Source: Methylobacterium sp. J-078 | GTDB lineage: Bacteria; Pseudomonadota; Alphaproteobacteria; Rhizobiales; Beijerinckiaceae | Direction of reading: 5' to 3' | Length of the DNA stretch: 64,000 bases | NCBI RefSeq assembly: GCF_022829285.1 | Contig: NZ_JAKSYI010000120.1 | Coordinates: 186,001 to 250,000, forward strand | Part shown: positions 1 to 9,588 of the stretch, piece by piece | Layout: each line of letters opens with the position of its first letter | How positions within the stretch are numbered: the first letter of the stretch is position 1 | Position numbers and translations under genes: made by a program | The notes under the pieces: generated by a model | What the model was told of the DNA's origin: nothing | What the model saw: only the letters and a program-made list of their open reading frames with translations | The model's database searches: none

Positions 1-822
<822 letters not shown>

Positions 823-1289
823 GGTGTCTCTTCGGAAGGTCGCGGGCCCGGGCGGGGCAGGGCTCTCCCGTCTCCTCCCGAGCGCCATGTCGGGCGCGCG
901 CCCCCAAGCGGCAAGGCACGCGCCACGCATATCCCCATCAGCTAGAACAAAATGCGTACAGGCTCAACTCCGCGCGGACCGCGGGTACAGGCGACGCGCG
1001 AGGGCGGCGGAACCGTCGCCCCGGCATCTCCGGGGCGGCCCTCGGCCGAGGCGATGCGGAGAGGGGCAAGACCAAGCCTTCGACTTGGAGCCGACGCAGG
1101 AGATGCGACGGTTATCCGCAAGGTGATCGCGCACAACGCGAAGGACTTCGCGCATGCGTCGCCGCGCCGGAAAGTCTGCCTCCAAACGAGCAGACTGCTG
1201 CAAAAAACATCAAAGGTTACACCGGCAAGAAAAACTTTACGGCCCGACACGGACAACGATCGGGCCCTCGCGTTTTCAGGCTCTCATTC
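823..1289. other. Intergenic region, no gene seen
   Basis: This 467-base gap separates uvrA and the chemoreceptor. The open frames that cross it have no recognisable domain and look like GC-driven shadows. It contains a perfect 7-bp hairpin (AGTCTGC/GCAGACT, 1173-1196) whose loop includes CTCC. The hairpin has no T-run after it on the plus strand, so it is not a clear terminator. The AT-richer bases 1200-1250 are the likeliest place for the chemoreceptor promoter. Confidence 0.5.
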
Positions 1290-3335
1290 ATGTCTGCCGG
1301 ATTTTTCTCTTCCCTTCGCGTCCGTATCCTGCTGGTCGCGCTCGCGCCCTGCTTTGCCTTCGCGGTGGTGGCCGGTCTCACCATCGCCGAGCGGATCGGG
1401 GAGCGGGCCCGCATGGGGCAGGTCCAGCACCTCGTCGGGTTCGCCGGGCGGGTCAGCGCCTTCGTCCACGAGGCCCAACGCGAGCGCGGGGCGTCCAGCC
1501 TGTTCCTCGGCTCGAAGGGCACCCAGTTCCGGGCCGAACTCGACGCTCAACGCCTGCGCACGGATGCCAGCCGCCGCGCGCTGGACATCGCGGCCGACGC
1601 GGAGGCGTTCGGCGCGGGCATGGCGCGCCGGCAGGCCGCCCTGGCGGACGGGCTCGCCGGCATCGCCGCCCACCGCAAGGCCGTCGACGACCTCGCCCGG
1701 ACTCCTGCGCAGAACATGGCCCTGTATTCGGGCGTGATCGGCCAGGCCCTCGACCTCGTGCGGGAGATGTCCCAGGTCGCGTCCAGCGCGGACCTCGCGG
1801 CCCGGGTCTCGGCCTATTCCGCCTTCCTGTCCCTGAAGGAACTCGCCGGCCAGGAACGGGCCGCAGCCTCGGCCATCATCGGCGCGGGCCGCATCGACCT
1901 GCCCGGCCACGAGCGCCTGGCAAGCCTGCTCGCCGGGCAGACCACCTACGAGGGCCTGTTCCGCCTCGGCGCCGATCCGGCCCAGGCCGCCCTCCTCGAC
2001 GCCACCAAGGCCGGCGCACCGGCCCGCGAGGTCGACCGGCTGCGCCGGATCGTCCTCGACACGCCACCGGGAACGCCCCTCGCCGTCACGGACGCCCCGG
2101 CCTGGTTCGGCCTCGCCACCCAGCGCATCGACGGGCTGAAGGGCATCGAGGATCGCCTCACGGCCGATCTCGACGCGGCGGCGGGCAGCGCGCGCGCGGC
2201 AGCGGAGCGGAGCGCGGCGCTCTGGATCACGCTCGGCCTCGCGACCCTGGCCCTCTCCTGCGCCGTGGCCTTCGTCTTCGGAACCGCCATCGCGCGGCCC
2301 CTCGCGCGCATTGCGGAGGCCCTCACCGCCATCGGGCGGGGCGAGGCGGCCGGCCCGATCCCGCAGGGCGGCGCGCGGGAGGTCCGTGCCATCGCGGGGG
2401 CGGCCATCGCGTTCCGCGACAGCGTGGCCGAGCGCCAGCGCATCACCGGTGAGGCCGATCAGCTGACCGCCCAGGCCACCGCCGCACGGACGGCGGCGAT
2501 GCACGACATGGCCGATCGCTTCGAGGCCCGGGCCGGCGGCATCGTCGAGGCCGTCTCGGCGGCCTCAAGCCAGCTCGAGGCCGCCGCCTACGCCCTCACG
2601 CAGGCGGCCAGCGACACTTCGTCCCTCAGCCACGCGGTGGCGTCCGCCTCGCAGGACACGGCCGCGACGGCCGACACGGTGGCGGCGGCAACCGAGGAAC
2701 TGAGCGCATCCGTGCGCGAGATCGGTGCCCGCGTCGAGACCTCGGCGGCGGTCGCTGACGAGGCCGAGCGCGACGCCGTGCGGATGAAGGGCGATGTCGA
2801 CCGTCTCGCCCATGCGGCGGCCAGCATCGGCGAGATCGTGGGACTGATCTCCAGCATTGCCGCGCAGACAAACCTGCTGGCGCTGAACGCCACCATCGAG
2901 GCGGCGCGCGCGGGCGAGGCTGGTCGCGGCTTCGCGGTGGTCGCCGCGGAGGTGAAGAGCCTCGCGACCCAGACCGCGCGGGCCACCGAGGACATCGCCG
3001 CGAAGGTCGCGGAGATCACCCACTCCACCGACGCGTCGGTGACGACGATCGCGGGCATCACCGAGGTCATTCAGCGCCTCAGCCGCCTCTCGGGCGACAT
3101 CTCGGCGGCTGTCGAGCAGCAGGGAGCGGCAACCCAGGAGATTGCGCGGAACACCACGCTCACCTCGGAGGGGACGCGGGCCGTCTCGGGTCACGTCGCC
3201 GGTGTGCGCGAGGCGGCGGAATCCGCCCGCGCCGGCTCGGCGCAGGTTCTGACGGCCGCGAGCGACCTCGCGCGTCAGGCGGCCAGCCTGCGGCAGGAGG
3301 TGGACGGCTTCCTCGTCACCGTGCGGGCGGCCTGA
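1290..3335 (+). CDS. Methyl-accepting chemotaxis protein, nitrate-sensing type
   Basis: Transmembrane chemoreceptor of 681 residues. TM1 lies at about residues 11-32. The periplasmic part begins with the NIT-domain signature HEAQRERGASSLFLGSKG (residues 60-77), the family known to sense nitrate/nitrite. TM2 is at about 310-333, followed by a HAMP segment. The cytoplasmic signalling domain carries the hallmark hairpin tip NLLALNATIEAARAGEAGRG near residue 528. The open frame extends far upstream, but the ATG at 1290 starts immediately before the basic N-region and TM1, so it is preferred. The ligand is inferred from the NIT domain only. No che genes are adjacent, so it presumably works with a chemotaxis array encoded elsewhere. 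Confidence 0.88.
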   Translation: MSAGFFSSLRVRILLVALAPCFAFAVVAGLTIAERIGERARMGQVQHLVGFAGRVSAFVHEAQRERGASSLFLGSKGTQFRAELDAQRLRTDASRRALDIAADAEAFGAGMARRQAALADGLAGIAAHRKAVDDLARTPAQNMALYSGVIGQALDLVREMSQVASSADLAARVSAYSAFLSLKELAGQERAAASAIIGAGRIDLPGHERLASLLAGQTTYEGLFRLGADPAQAALLDATKAGAPAREVDRLRRIVLDTPPGTPLAVTDAPAWFGLATQRIDGLKGIEDRLTADLDAAAGSARAAAERSAALWITLGLATLALSCAVAFVFGTAIARPLARIAEALTAIGRGEAAGPIPQGGAREVRAIAGAAIAFRDSVAERQRITGEADQLTAQATAARTAAMHDMADRFEARAGGIVEAVSAASSQLEAAAYALTQAASDTSSLSHAVASASQDTAATADTVAAATEELSASVREIGARVETSAAVADEAERDAVRMKGDVDRLAHAAASIGEIVGLISSIAAQTNLLALNATIEAARAGEAGRGFAVVAAEVKSLATQTARATEDIAAKVAEITHSTDASVTTIAGITEVIQRLSRLSGDISAAVEQQGAATQEIARNTTLTSEGTRAVSGHVAGVREAAESARAGSAQVLTAASDLARQAASLRQEVDGFLVTVRAA

Positions 3336-3376
3336 GGCCAGGTCTTCGCGCGGCGTGCCGCTTCAGGGGGTCATGC

Positions 3377-4021
3377 TCAGGGCGACGTGGACCAGGGATT
3401 GATCACCCGCATCGCGGTCGTCTCGATGCGCACGGGCTGGTCCACGCTCGCCGGCATCGTCTTGGCGGCGCGCGCCATCATCTTGCGGGCCTGATCGGCG
3501 GGCATCGCCCCGATGGGCAGCATCATGGCGGCGAGCTGGACGCGGGTGCGGCGGTCGATAAAATCGGACCGGCCGATGCTCTCGAAGTCCCGCGCCGTGT
3601 GGCGGTCGTCGGGCTTGCCGACGAAGACCTTCGGGCCGTCCTTCATCACCACGATGTCGCCGGGGCGCAGGGTCTCGTCCTTCATGAACGCGGCGGCCGG
3701 ACCCGCCTTCATGTCGAGGGGGGTCTGGCGGTCGGTGATCTTGATCTGAAGGGGCTCGGCCTTCGGCAGGGCGGCGTAGCGGATCTTGGGGCGCGGGCGG
3801 GACGCCGCCGCCCGGCGGATCGAGCGACGAACCTGTCCGTACGCGCCGGTGTCGGCGCTGGGCGCTGGCGCCACTTGCGGCGCGGGACGGGCAGGGGCAA
3901 ACAACAGGTCGAAGAGGCCGCCATCGGCGCTCTGGGCGCTGGCCGAGCCACCGAGGATCAGAAATGCGAGGGCGGACGCGATCGCCGCGCGCGGCGCGGC
4001 GAATAGCGGAATCGTCGGCAT
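3377..4021 (-). CDS. Exported hypothetical protein, sigma-EcfG target
   Basis: Protein of 214 residues with a Sec-type signal peptide (basic start, hydrophobic core to about residue 25, cleavage near SASA-Q). A Pro/Ala-rich linker and an Arg-rich patch follow. The C-terminal half has DETLRPGDIVVMKDGPKVFVG, which looks like a short beta-rich SAF/SH3-like segment, then DFESIGRSDFIDRRTRVQLA. I do not recognise the family. A perfect sigma-EcfG promoter (GGAAC-N17-CGTT, minus strand, 4069-4094) sits 48 bases before the start. This suggests production in the general stress response. Function is otherwise unknown. Confidence 0.75.
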   Translation of the reverse strand: MPTIPLFAAPRAAIASALAFLILGGSASAQSADGGLFDLLFAPARPAPQVAPAPSADTGAYGQVRRSIRRAAASRPRPKIRYAALPKAEPLQIKITDRQTPLDMKAGPAAAFMKDETLRPGDIVVMKDGPKVFVGKPDDRHTARDFESIGRSDFIDRRTRVQLAAMMLPIGAMPADQARKMMARAAKTMPASVDQPVRIETTAMRVINPWSTSP

Positions 4022-4068
4022 CGATCTCTCCGATTACGGCTCCCGACCGCGCGTCGGGACGACACCTT

Positions 4069-4094
4069 AACGGAAGCACAACCTGAACAGTTCC
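4069..4094 (-). promoter_or_regulatory. Sigma-EcfG promoter of the exported protein at 3377-4021
   Basis: On the minus strand GGAAC (4094-4090) and CGTT (4072-4069) are separated by 17 bases. This matches the alphaproteobacterial general-stress consensus GGAAC-N16/17-CGTT exactly and is correctly oriented 48 bases upstream of the ATG at 4021. Confidence 0.7.
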
Positions 4095-4203
4095 AAGGTT
4101 TTCAAAACATGGTGAGGCCGGCGCAAAGACTTCGCGCAGGTGCCAAAACGCATCCGCCGAGAAGAGATTCACGCCTGCGCGCTGGGCAGGCCCGCATTGC
4201 CGG

Positions 4204-5643
4204 ATGCCCGTGATGCCGTCTCTCGTTCCGCGTCCGCATCAGGTGGCCGCGAGCCGCGCGATCCTGGCGGCGCGCGCAGCGGGGCGGCCCGGTTTCCTGC
4301 TCGGCGACACCACGGGCCTCGGCAAGACCCTCTCGGTCTGGAGCGCGCTCGCGGCGATGCCCGAGCGCGAGATCCTGATCGTCTGTCCCAAGGGCGCGAT
4401 GCCGCAATGGCGCCGGACCATCGCGCTGTCGGGCCTCGCCGAGAAGGCGATCACCCTCACCAACTATGAGCGCACCAAGGCCCTGATGGCGCCGCCGCCA
4501 GCAGGAAAGAGCCGCTCGGCCCGCGCCCGGAACAATGCGCTCGCCCGGCACGGGACCCCGAAGCGGACCTGGCCCCTGGTGGTGTTCGATGAGAGCCACC
4601 GCATCCGCAACCCGTACGCGCAGCAGAGCCTGGTCTGCCGGCAGATCGCGGAATCGGCGGCCTTCACGGTCTATCTCAGCGCTACCGCCGGACAGGCGCC
4701 GCACGAACTCTCCTATCTCGGCCACCTTCTCGGCCACGCGGCGGGCGAGCCGGCCGCGACCCTGGCGGAGTTCCGCGCCCTGATGCAGCGTCTCGGGATC
4801 GGCCGGGCCAAGGGCCGCTGGACCAACTGGTCCTGGGAGGCGAACCCGCGCGACTGCGCGGTGATGGCCGACCTCCTGTTCAAGGGCGAGCGGGCGATCG
4901 GCCTGCGCCGCCGCCCCGCCGACATCGCCGGCTGGCCGGAGGTGCAGCGCGAACTCAGCCCCGTGGCCCTGAGCCCCGCCGAGCGTCGGCTCTACGATGC
5001 CACCTGGCGGGAGTTCCGGCGCGAATGGGGCCTGCTCGGCGGCAGCACCCGCCGACCGGCCGGCTGGGCGGCGGATCTACGCTTCCGCCAGAAGGCCAGC
5101 CTGCTGCGGGTCTCGGGCACGGCCGCCTTTGCGGATCTCCTGATCGAGGATGGCCATCAGGTGGCGATCTCGGTGGCCTTCCTGGAGACGGGCGACGCCC
5201 TGGTCGAGGCCCTGCGCACGGCGGGCTGGCGCGCGGATTCGATCACGGGGACCCGGGCGGGGGAGGCCAACGAGGCGACCCGGCTCGCCTTCCAGAGCGG
5301 AGACCTCGACGCCGTGGTCTTCACCGTCACCGAATCGATCTCCCTGCACGAGGGCGAGATGCCCGGCGGCACGCGGCCCCGCGCCCTCATCGTCCACGAC
5401 CTGCGCCACAGCGCGATCCAGCTGACCCAGATCGAGGGGCGCTGCCACCGCGACGGCAAGCGGGCGACGATCTACTACGCGCTGGCCGAGGACACCGTGG
5501 AGGAGCGCATCGCCGCCACCGTGGTCGGCCGCATGGCCGCCATGGAGGCGATGGCGGGGGAGGACACGGTGCTCCTCGACGCCATCGCGGCGGCGATCCG
5601 GGAGGCGCCGGATGTCGCGGAGCGGGAGGCCCCGCCGGCCTGA
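4204..5643 (+). CDS. SNF2-type DNA-dependent ATPase/helicase
   Basis: Compact superfamily-2 ATPase of 479 residues with the SNF2 motifs in order. Motif I is GDTTGLGKT (about residue 38). Motif II has DESHRIRNP in place of the usual DEAH. Motif III is LSATAG. The late motif VI is QIEGRCHRDGK, matching the QxxGRxHRxGQ family pattern. It is close to a bare two-lobe ATPase core without accessory domains, most like the short SMARCAL1/phage-type enzymes, which remodel or anneal DNA using ATP. An in-frame ATG 9 bases downstream is an alternative start. No partner nuclease or methylase is adjacent. Family assignment is firm; the biological role is not. Confidence 0.82.
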   Translation: MPVMPSLVPRPHQVAASRAILAARAAGRPGFLLGDTTGLGKTLSVWSALAAMPEREILIVCPKGAMPQWRRTIALSGLAEKAITLTNYERTKALMAPPPAGKSRSARARNNALARHGTPKRTWPLVVFDESHRIRNPYAQQSLVCRQIAESAAFTVYLSATAGQAPHELSYLGHLLGHAAGEPAATLAEFRALMQRLGIGRAKGRWTNWSWEANPRDCAVMADLLFKGERAIGLRRRPADIAGWPEVQRELSPVALSPAERRLYDATWREFRREWGLLGGSTRRPAGWAADLRFRQKASLLRVSGTAAFADLLIEDGHQVAISVAFLETGDALVEALRTAGWRADSITGTRAGEANEATRLAFQSGDLDAVVFTVTESISLHEGEMPGGTRPRALIVHDLRHSAIQLTQIEGRCHRDGKRATIYYALAEDTVEERIAATVVGRMAAMEAMAGEDTVLLDAIAAAIREAPDVAEREAPPA

Positions 5644-5659
5644 TCGGCGCGCGGGGGCC

Positions 5660-5684
5660 GGAACGCGATCGAACCGCCACGGTT
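5660..5684 (+). promoter_or_regulatory. Possible sigma-EcfG promoter (variant -10)
   Basis: GGAAC-N16-GGTT lies 60 bases before the membrane protein at 5745. One base in the -10 differs from the consensus CGTT, so this is a weaker call than the exact matches elsewhere. Confidence 0.35.
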
Positions 5685-5744
5685 GTGGCTTCCAGGACGT
5701 CTTCACGCCCGCGCCCGCCGCCCCTACCACGAGGACCCGATCCG

Positions 5745-6137
5745 ATGGCCCAAAAGACGCAGAGCCTGCGCAGCCTGATCAGCGAGGGCCTGCGCCATGG
5801 CGGCGACCTCGTCGGCCAGGAACTCGAACTGATGCGGCGGGAGACGGACGGGAACATCCAGGCCATCCTCGGCCTCGTCGCCCGCTTCGGGACCGCGCTC
5901 GTCCTCGTGGTCGCGGCCCTGGTGATGCTGTTCGTCGCCCTGGTGAAGGGCCTGGCGGCCCTGATCGGCTCCGAGATCCTGGCAGCACTCATCGTGGGCG
6001 GCCCGTTCGCCGCCGTCGCGCTCGTCCTGACGGTGATGGGCCTGCGCCGGATGGCCCGCTCGAACCTGCTGCCGCGCCGCTTCGAGCGCCAGGTCGAGAA
6101 GGATGCCGCGCTCGTCTCGGATCGCGTCTCCGGCTGA
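5745..6137 (+). CDS. Phage holin superfamily (DUF1469-like) membrane protein
   Basis: Small inner-membrane protein of 130 residues. It has an N-terminal amphipathic segment (SLISEGLRHGGDLVGQELELMRRE), two long hydrophobic helices (about 50-75 and 80-105) and a basic C-terminal tail. This is the layout of the putative actinobacterial/proteobacterial holin-like superfamily (PF07332). Despite the name, members are ordinary chromosomal membrane proteins, and no phage gene is adjacent. The ATG at 5745 is chosen because the longer open frame upstream overlaps the helicase in another frame. A variant sigma-EcfG promoter precedes it. Confidence 0.75.
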   Translation: MAQKTQSLRSLISEGLRHGGDLVGQELELMRRETDGNIQAILGLVARFGTALVLVVAALVMLFVALVKGLAALIGSEILAALIVGGPFAAVALVLTVMGLRRMARSNLLPRRFERQVEKDAALVSDRVSG

Positions 6138-6140
6138 GGC

Positions 6141-6590
6141 TCAGGCCCCCGCCGCCGATCCGAGCAGAGCGTCCTTGTCGACCTTCAGAGCGGCGGCGAT
6201 CTCGGCGAGCGCCGCGTGCTCGACGGCGCTGATCCCGGCCTGGTCGGCGACGTCCGCGGCGATGAGGAAGACGGCCCGGCGCTGGGTGGCGTCCCGATCG
6301 GCGATGCCGGCGACGAAGCCCAGGTTCTCGGCGCGGCCGGCGCGGGTCCGGGCGCGGGCGATGCCCTCGAACAATTCGGCCTCGAGCTTCAGGGTGTCGT
6401 AGCCCTTCTCGAGGATCGGGTTGGCCCGCATGCCGGCAAGCGCCGCCTCGATCTCCTCCTCGTCGATCTCGTAATCGGCCAGGATGACGTTGGCGGCGGC
6501 CGAGACCGCCGCCTCCATCAGGGGACGGTCGCCGAGATAGGACGTCATGGTCTGGCTGAAGCGCCCGACGAAATCCTGAAACACACCCAT
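6141..6590 (-). CDS. TerB-like tellurite resistance family protein
   Basis: Protein of 149 residues, all helical. It contains the TerB-family pattern: an acidic DYEIDEEEIEAAL stretch (about residues 42-55), a long middle helix and a C-terminal VEHAALAEIAAAL helix before KVDKDAL. TerB-like proteins are linked to tellurite resistance and membrane stress, often with metal binding by the acidic residues. No other ter gene is present, so the resistance label is only a family name. The ATG at 6590 is preferred over the much longer frame because everything upstream reads as a shadow. It converges with the membrane protein ending at 6137. Confidence 0.78.
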   Translation of the reverse strand: MGVFQDFVGRFSQTMTSYLGDRPLMEAAVSAAANVILADYEIDEEEIEAALAGMRANPILEKGYDTLKLEAELFEGIARARTRAGRAENLGFVAGIADRDATQRRAVFLIAADVADQAGISAVEHAALAEIAAALKVDKDALLGSAAGA

Positions 6591-6661
6591 CAGCTTCCCC
6601 GAGGATCGTGAGGTCGCGCGCCGCGCGTTTCCGGCATCAAAAGCGTCGCGGCGAAGAACTG

Positions 6662-7744
6662 TCAACGCGCGGGACTTACTGAGCCAGGTTCGGACTCCGG
6701 CGGATAGGCATGCTCCGCCCCCCGCGGATCGGTCACCCGCCAGCCGGCCGCCGAGGCCGTGAGGTAGTTCGGCCCCACCGGCACCTTGCCGTGCCCCCCC
6801 GGGATATCGAGGACGTAGAGCGGCTGGGCGAGGCCCGAGAGCCGGCCGCGCAGGGCCCGCATGAGGTCGCGGCCGTGCCCGAGGCCGGTGCGCAGGTGCC
6901 CCGTGCCGGGGGCGAGATCGCCGTGATGCAGGTAGTAGGGCTTGATCCGGTTCTCGACGAAACGCCGCATCAGGCTCTCCAGGGTCGCGGGATCGTCGTT
7001 GATACCGGCGAGCAGCACCGTCTGGCTCACCATGGGGATGCCGGCATCCACCAGCCGCGCGATCGCCGCCATGGCGGCCGGCGTGAACTCGCGCGGATGG
7101 TTGGCGTGGAGCGCCACGAAGACCGCGCCGCCGAACCGCTTCAGGGCCGCGACGCGCGCCGGCGTGACGGCGCCCGGATCGACCACCGGCACGCGGGTGT
7201 GGAGGCGCAGGACCCGCACGTGCGGGATGCCGGCCAGAACCTCGGCGATGTGGGCGAGGCGGCGGGCCGAGAGCGCGAAGGGGTCGCCCCCGGTGATCAC
7301 CACCTCCCAGATCTCGGGCCGGGCCGCGATGTAGGCCAGCGCCCGCGCGAGATCGGCCTCGCCGAGCGTGCCCAGCCCGTCCGGCCCGACCATCTCGCGC
7401 CTGAAGCAGAATCGGCAATAGACCGGGCAGACATGGAGCGGCTTCAGGAGCACGCGGTCCGGGTAGCGGTGGACGATCCCGGGCAGGGGGCTGTGCGCGT
7501 CGTCGCCGATGGGGTCGGCCGTCTCCTCGGGCCGCGTCTCCAGCTCCTCGGCCCGGGGCAGGAACTGGCGGGCGATCGGATCGGCCGGATCGGCGGGGTC
7601 GATCAGCTCGGCCATGTCGGGCGTCACCGAGACGGCGTAGCGCGCCGCCACCGCCTCCAGGGCGGGCAGGTCGGCGGGCGCCGCGAGGCCGGCGCGAGCC
7701 AGGGCCGCCGGATCGCGCAGGATTCCGTTCACGGGCCGGTTCAC
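6662..7744 (-). CDS. epmB: EF-P beta-lysylation protein EpmB (radical SAM lysine 2,3-aminomutase)
   Basis: Radical-SAM enzyme of 360 residues that converts (S)-alpha-lysine to (R)-beta-lysine, the group later attached to elongation factor P. The iron-sulfur ligands form CPVYCRFC (Cys106, Cys110, Cys113), and ITGGDPF follows as the SAM-binding glycine motif. The GTG at 7744 overlaps the stop of epmA in a GTGA tetranucleotide, which fixes the start and implies translational coupling. With epmA upstream and efp divergent, the beta-lysine route is far likelier than lysine catabolism. Confidence 0.9.
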   Translation of the reverse strand: MNRPVNGILRDPAALARAGLAAPADLPALEAVAARYAVSVTPDMAELIDPADPADPIARQFLPRAEELETRPEETADPIGDDAHSPLPGIVHRYPDRVLLKPLHVCPVYCRFCFRREMVGPDGLGTLGEADLARALAYIAARPEIWEVVITGGDPFALSARRLAHIAEVLAGIPHVRVLRLHTRVPVVDPGAVTPARVAALKRFGGAVFVALHANHPREFTPAAMAAIARLVDAGIPMVSQTVLLAGINDDPATLESLMRRFVENRIKPYYLHHGDLAPGTGHLRTGLGHGRDLMRALRGRLSGLAQPLYVLDIPGGHGKVPVGPNYLTASAAGWRVTDPRGAEHAYPPESEPGSVSPAR

Positions 7745-8793
7745 ACAGGGTCTCCCGCCACGGGGGTCCAGATCACGTCCTCGATGCGCGGCGCGCCGGT
7801 GGCGAGCATGACGAGGCGGTCGAGGCCGAGCGCGATGCCGCTCGCCTCCGGCATCACCGCGAGGGCGGCGAGGAAATCCTCGTCGATGGGGTAGGTCTCG
7901 CCGTAGACGCGCGCCTTCTCGGCCATCGCGCACTTGAAGCGGCGGCGCTGCTCCTCGGCATCGGTCAGTTCGCCGAAGGCGTTCGCGAGCTCGACGCCGC
8001 AGGCATAGAGCTCGAAGCGCTCCGCCACGCGGGGGTCGCGCAGGCTCGGGCGAGCGAGCGCGGCCTCGCTCACCGGGTACTCGTACAGGATGGTGGGCCG
8101 GCCGAGGCCGAGATGCGGCTCGATCCGGGCGACGAGGACGCGGCTGAATAGATCGCCCCAGGTGTCGTCCTCGGCCACGCGCAGGCCGGACCGCGCCACC
8201 GCCGCCGCGAGGCCGTCGCGGTCCGTGCGGCCGTCGCGGTCAATGGTGGCGAGGAGGTCGATCCCGGCGCGCTGCGCGAAGGCTTCCGCCAGGGTGATCC
8301 GCTCGAACGCCGCGAAGGGGTCCGCCTCGCGGCCGCGATGCCGCAGGCGCCGGGTGCCCGCCCGCTCGGCCGCGAGAGCCAGGAGGTCGGCGCAGTCGCG
8401 CATGAGGTCGGTGTAGTCGGCCCCCGCCCGGTACCATTCCAGCATGGTGAATTCCGGGTGGTGCAGGGGTCCGCGCTCGCGGTTGCGGAAGACGCGGGCG
8501 AAGCTGACGATCCGTTCCTCGCCGGCCGCCAGCAGCTTCTTGCAGGCGAATTCGGGCGAGGTGTGGAGGTAGAGCGGCCGGCGCGACCCGTCCGGTCCCA
8601 GGGCCTCGGTGGCGAAGGCCGAGAGATGCGCCTCGTTGCCCGGCGAGACCTGGAGCGCGGCCGCCTCCGCCTCGACGAAATCCGCCTGCTCGAAATGCGC
8701 CCGGAACGCCGCGACGATGCGGTTGCGCGCCATCAGGGCGGGGCGGCGGTCGGCGTGCCGGTGCGGGGCCCACCAGGGGGAGGGGGTGTTCAT
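7741..8793 (-). CDS. epmA: Elongation factor P--(R)-beta-lysine ligase EpmA
   Basis: Class II lysyl-tRNA-synthetase-like ligase of 350 residues without the anticodon-binding domain (GenX/PoxA/YjeA). It activates (R)-beta-lysine with ATP and joins it to a lysine of EF-P. Class II motif 2 is visible as FRNRERGPLHHPEFTMLEWY. Motif 3 is GIALGLDRLVML near the C terminus. ELANAFGEL is the amino-acid pocket segment. It is the first gene of the epmA-epmB operon and faces away from efp, sharing the 185-base region between them. Confidence 0.93.
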   Translation of the reverse strand: MNTPSPWWAPHRHADRRPALMARNRIVAAFRAHFEQADFVEAEAAALQVSPGNEAHLSAFATEALGPDGSRRPLYLHTSPEFACKKLLAAGEERIVSFARVFRNRERGPLHHPEFTMLEWYRAGADYTDLMRDCADLLALAAERAGTRRLRHRGREADPFAAFERITLAEAFAQRAGIDLLATIDRDGRTDRDGLAAAVARSGLRVAEDDTWGDLFSRVLVARIEPHLGLGRPTILYEYPVSEAALARPSLRDPRVAERFELYACGVELANAFGELTDAEEQRRRFKCAMAEKARVYGETYPIDEDFLAALAVMPEASGIALGLDRLVMLATGAPRIEDVIWTPVAGDPV

Positions 8794-8978
8794 CGTGTGG
8801 CCGAGAACGCAGGAATCATGATGCGGGAATTTCGGCTCTCTCGGGCGCCGCCGCGCGCCGCGACTGGCAACGGGGCCTCGGATAGGTTAGTGGCGGGGCC
8901 ATGATGTCGCTCCCGCGGAGGAAACCGCGGCGGGGCGATGCGTCCGTTTTTCCAACGAACACAGCAGGACCAGACCCC

Positions 8979-9545
8979 GTGAAGGTGATCGCCTCTACGC
9001 TCCGCAAGGGCAACGTCGTCGACAAGGATGGCAAGCTCTACGTCATCCTGACGGTCGAGAACATCCACCCCGGCAAGGGCACACCGGTGACGCAGCTCGA
9101 CATGCGCCGCATCACTGACGGCGTGAAGGTGTCCGAGCGCTACCGCACCACCGAGTCGGTGGAGCGCGCCTTCGTGGAGGACCGCGAGCACACCTTCCTC
9201 TACGAGGACGGCGAGGGCTTCCACTTCATGAACCCCGAGAACTACGACCAGGTCGCGATCCCCAAGGACGTCGTCGGCTCGGCCGCGCCGTACCTGCAGG
9301 AAGGCATGGCCGTGATGGTTTCCACCCATAACGGCGTGGCCCTGACCCTGGAGCTGCCCCAGCGCGTCGTGCTCGAGGTGACCGAGACCGAGCCGGCGAT
9401 GAAGGGCCAGACCGCCTCCTCCTCCTACAAGCCCGCCATTCTCTCCAACGGCGTGCGCACCGCCGTGCCGCCGCACATCGCCGTGGGCACCCGCGTGGTG
9501 ATCATGACCGAGGATGGCTCTTACGTGGAGCGCGCCAAGGATTGA
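8979..9545 (+). CDS. efp: Translation elongation factor P
   Basis: EF-P of 188 residues, the standard length, which relieves ribosome stalling on polyproline. The GTG at 8979 is chosen because it gives exactly the family length (VKVIASTLRKGNVV) and is preceded by AGGA; the frame opens further upstream without similarity. Lys33 in HPGKG is the loop residue modified by EpmA/EpmB. The three beta-barrel domains are complete, ending with the OB-fold segment GTRVVIMTEDGSYVER. The modification genes are divergent and adjacent, so modifier and substrate are encoded together. Confidence 0.95.
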   Translation: MKVIASTLRKGNVVDKDGKLYVILTVENIHPGKGTPVTQLDMRRITDGVKVSERYRTTESVERAFVEDREHTFLYEDGEGFHFMNPENYDQVAIPKDVVGSAAPYLQEGMAVMVSTHNGVALTLELPQRVVLEVTETEPAMKGQTASSSYKPAILSNGVRTAVPPHIAVGTRVVIMTEDGSYVERAKD

Positions 9546-9550
9546 GATCC

Positions 9551-9588
9551 GGAACGGCGCCCCGCCTTCAGGGCGTCGGCGCCGTTCC
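9551..9588. terminator. Hairpin between convergent efp and DUF1624 gene
   Basis: A perfect 11-bp inverted repeat (GGAACGGCGCC at 9551-9561, GGCGCCGTTCC at 9578-9588) spans the end of the minus-strand gene. It is placed to stop both converging transcripts, but neither side has a clear T-run. Confidence 0.45.

Noticed and set aside
1154..2452. Long plus-strand frame inside the chemoreceptor
   Set aside because: Arg/Pro/Gly-rich composition typical of a shifted frame in GC-rich DNA; the chemoreceptor in another frame has real domains.
5745..6137. Holin-superfamily protein as evidence of a prophage
   Set aside because: Members of this family are ordinary chromosomal membrane proteins and no phage gene is adjacent.
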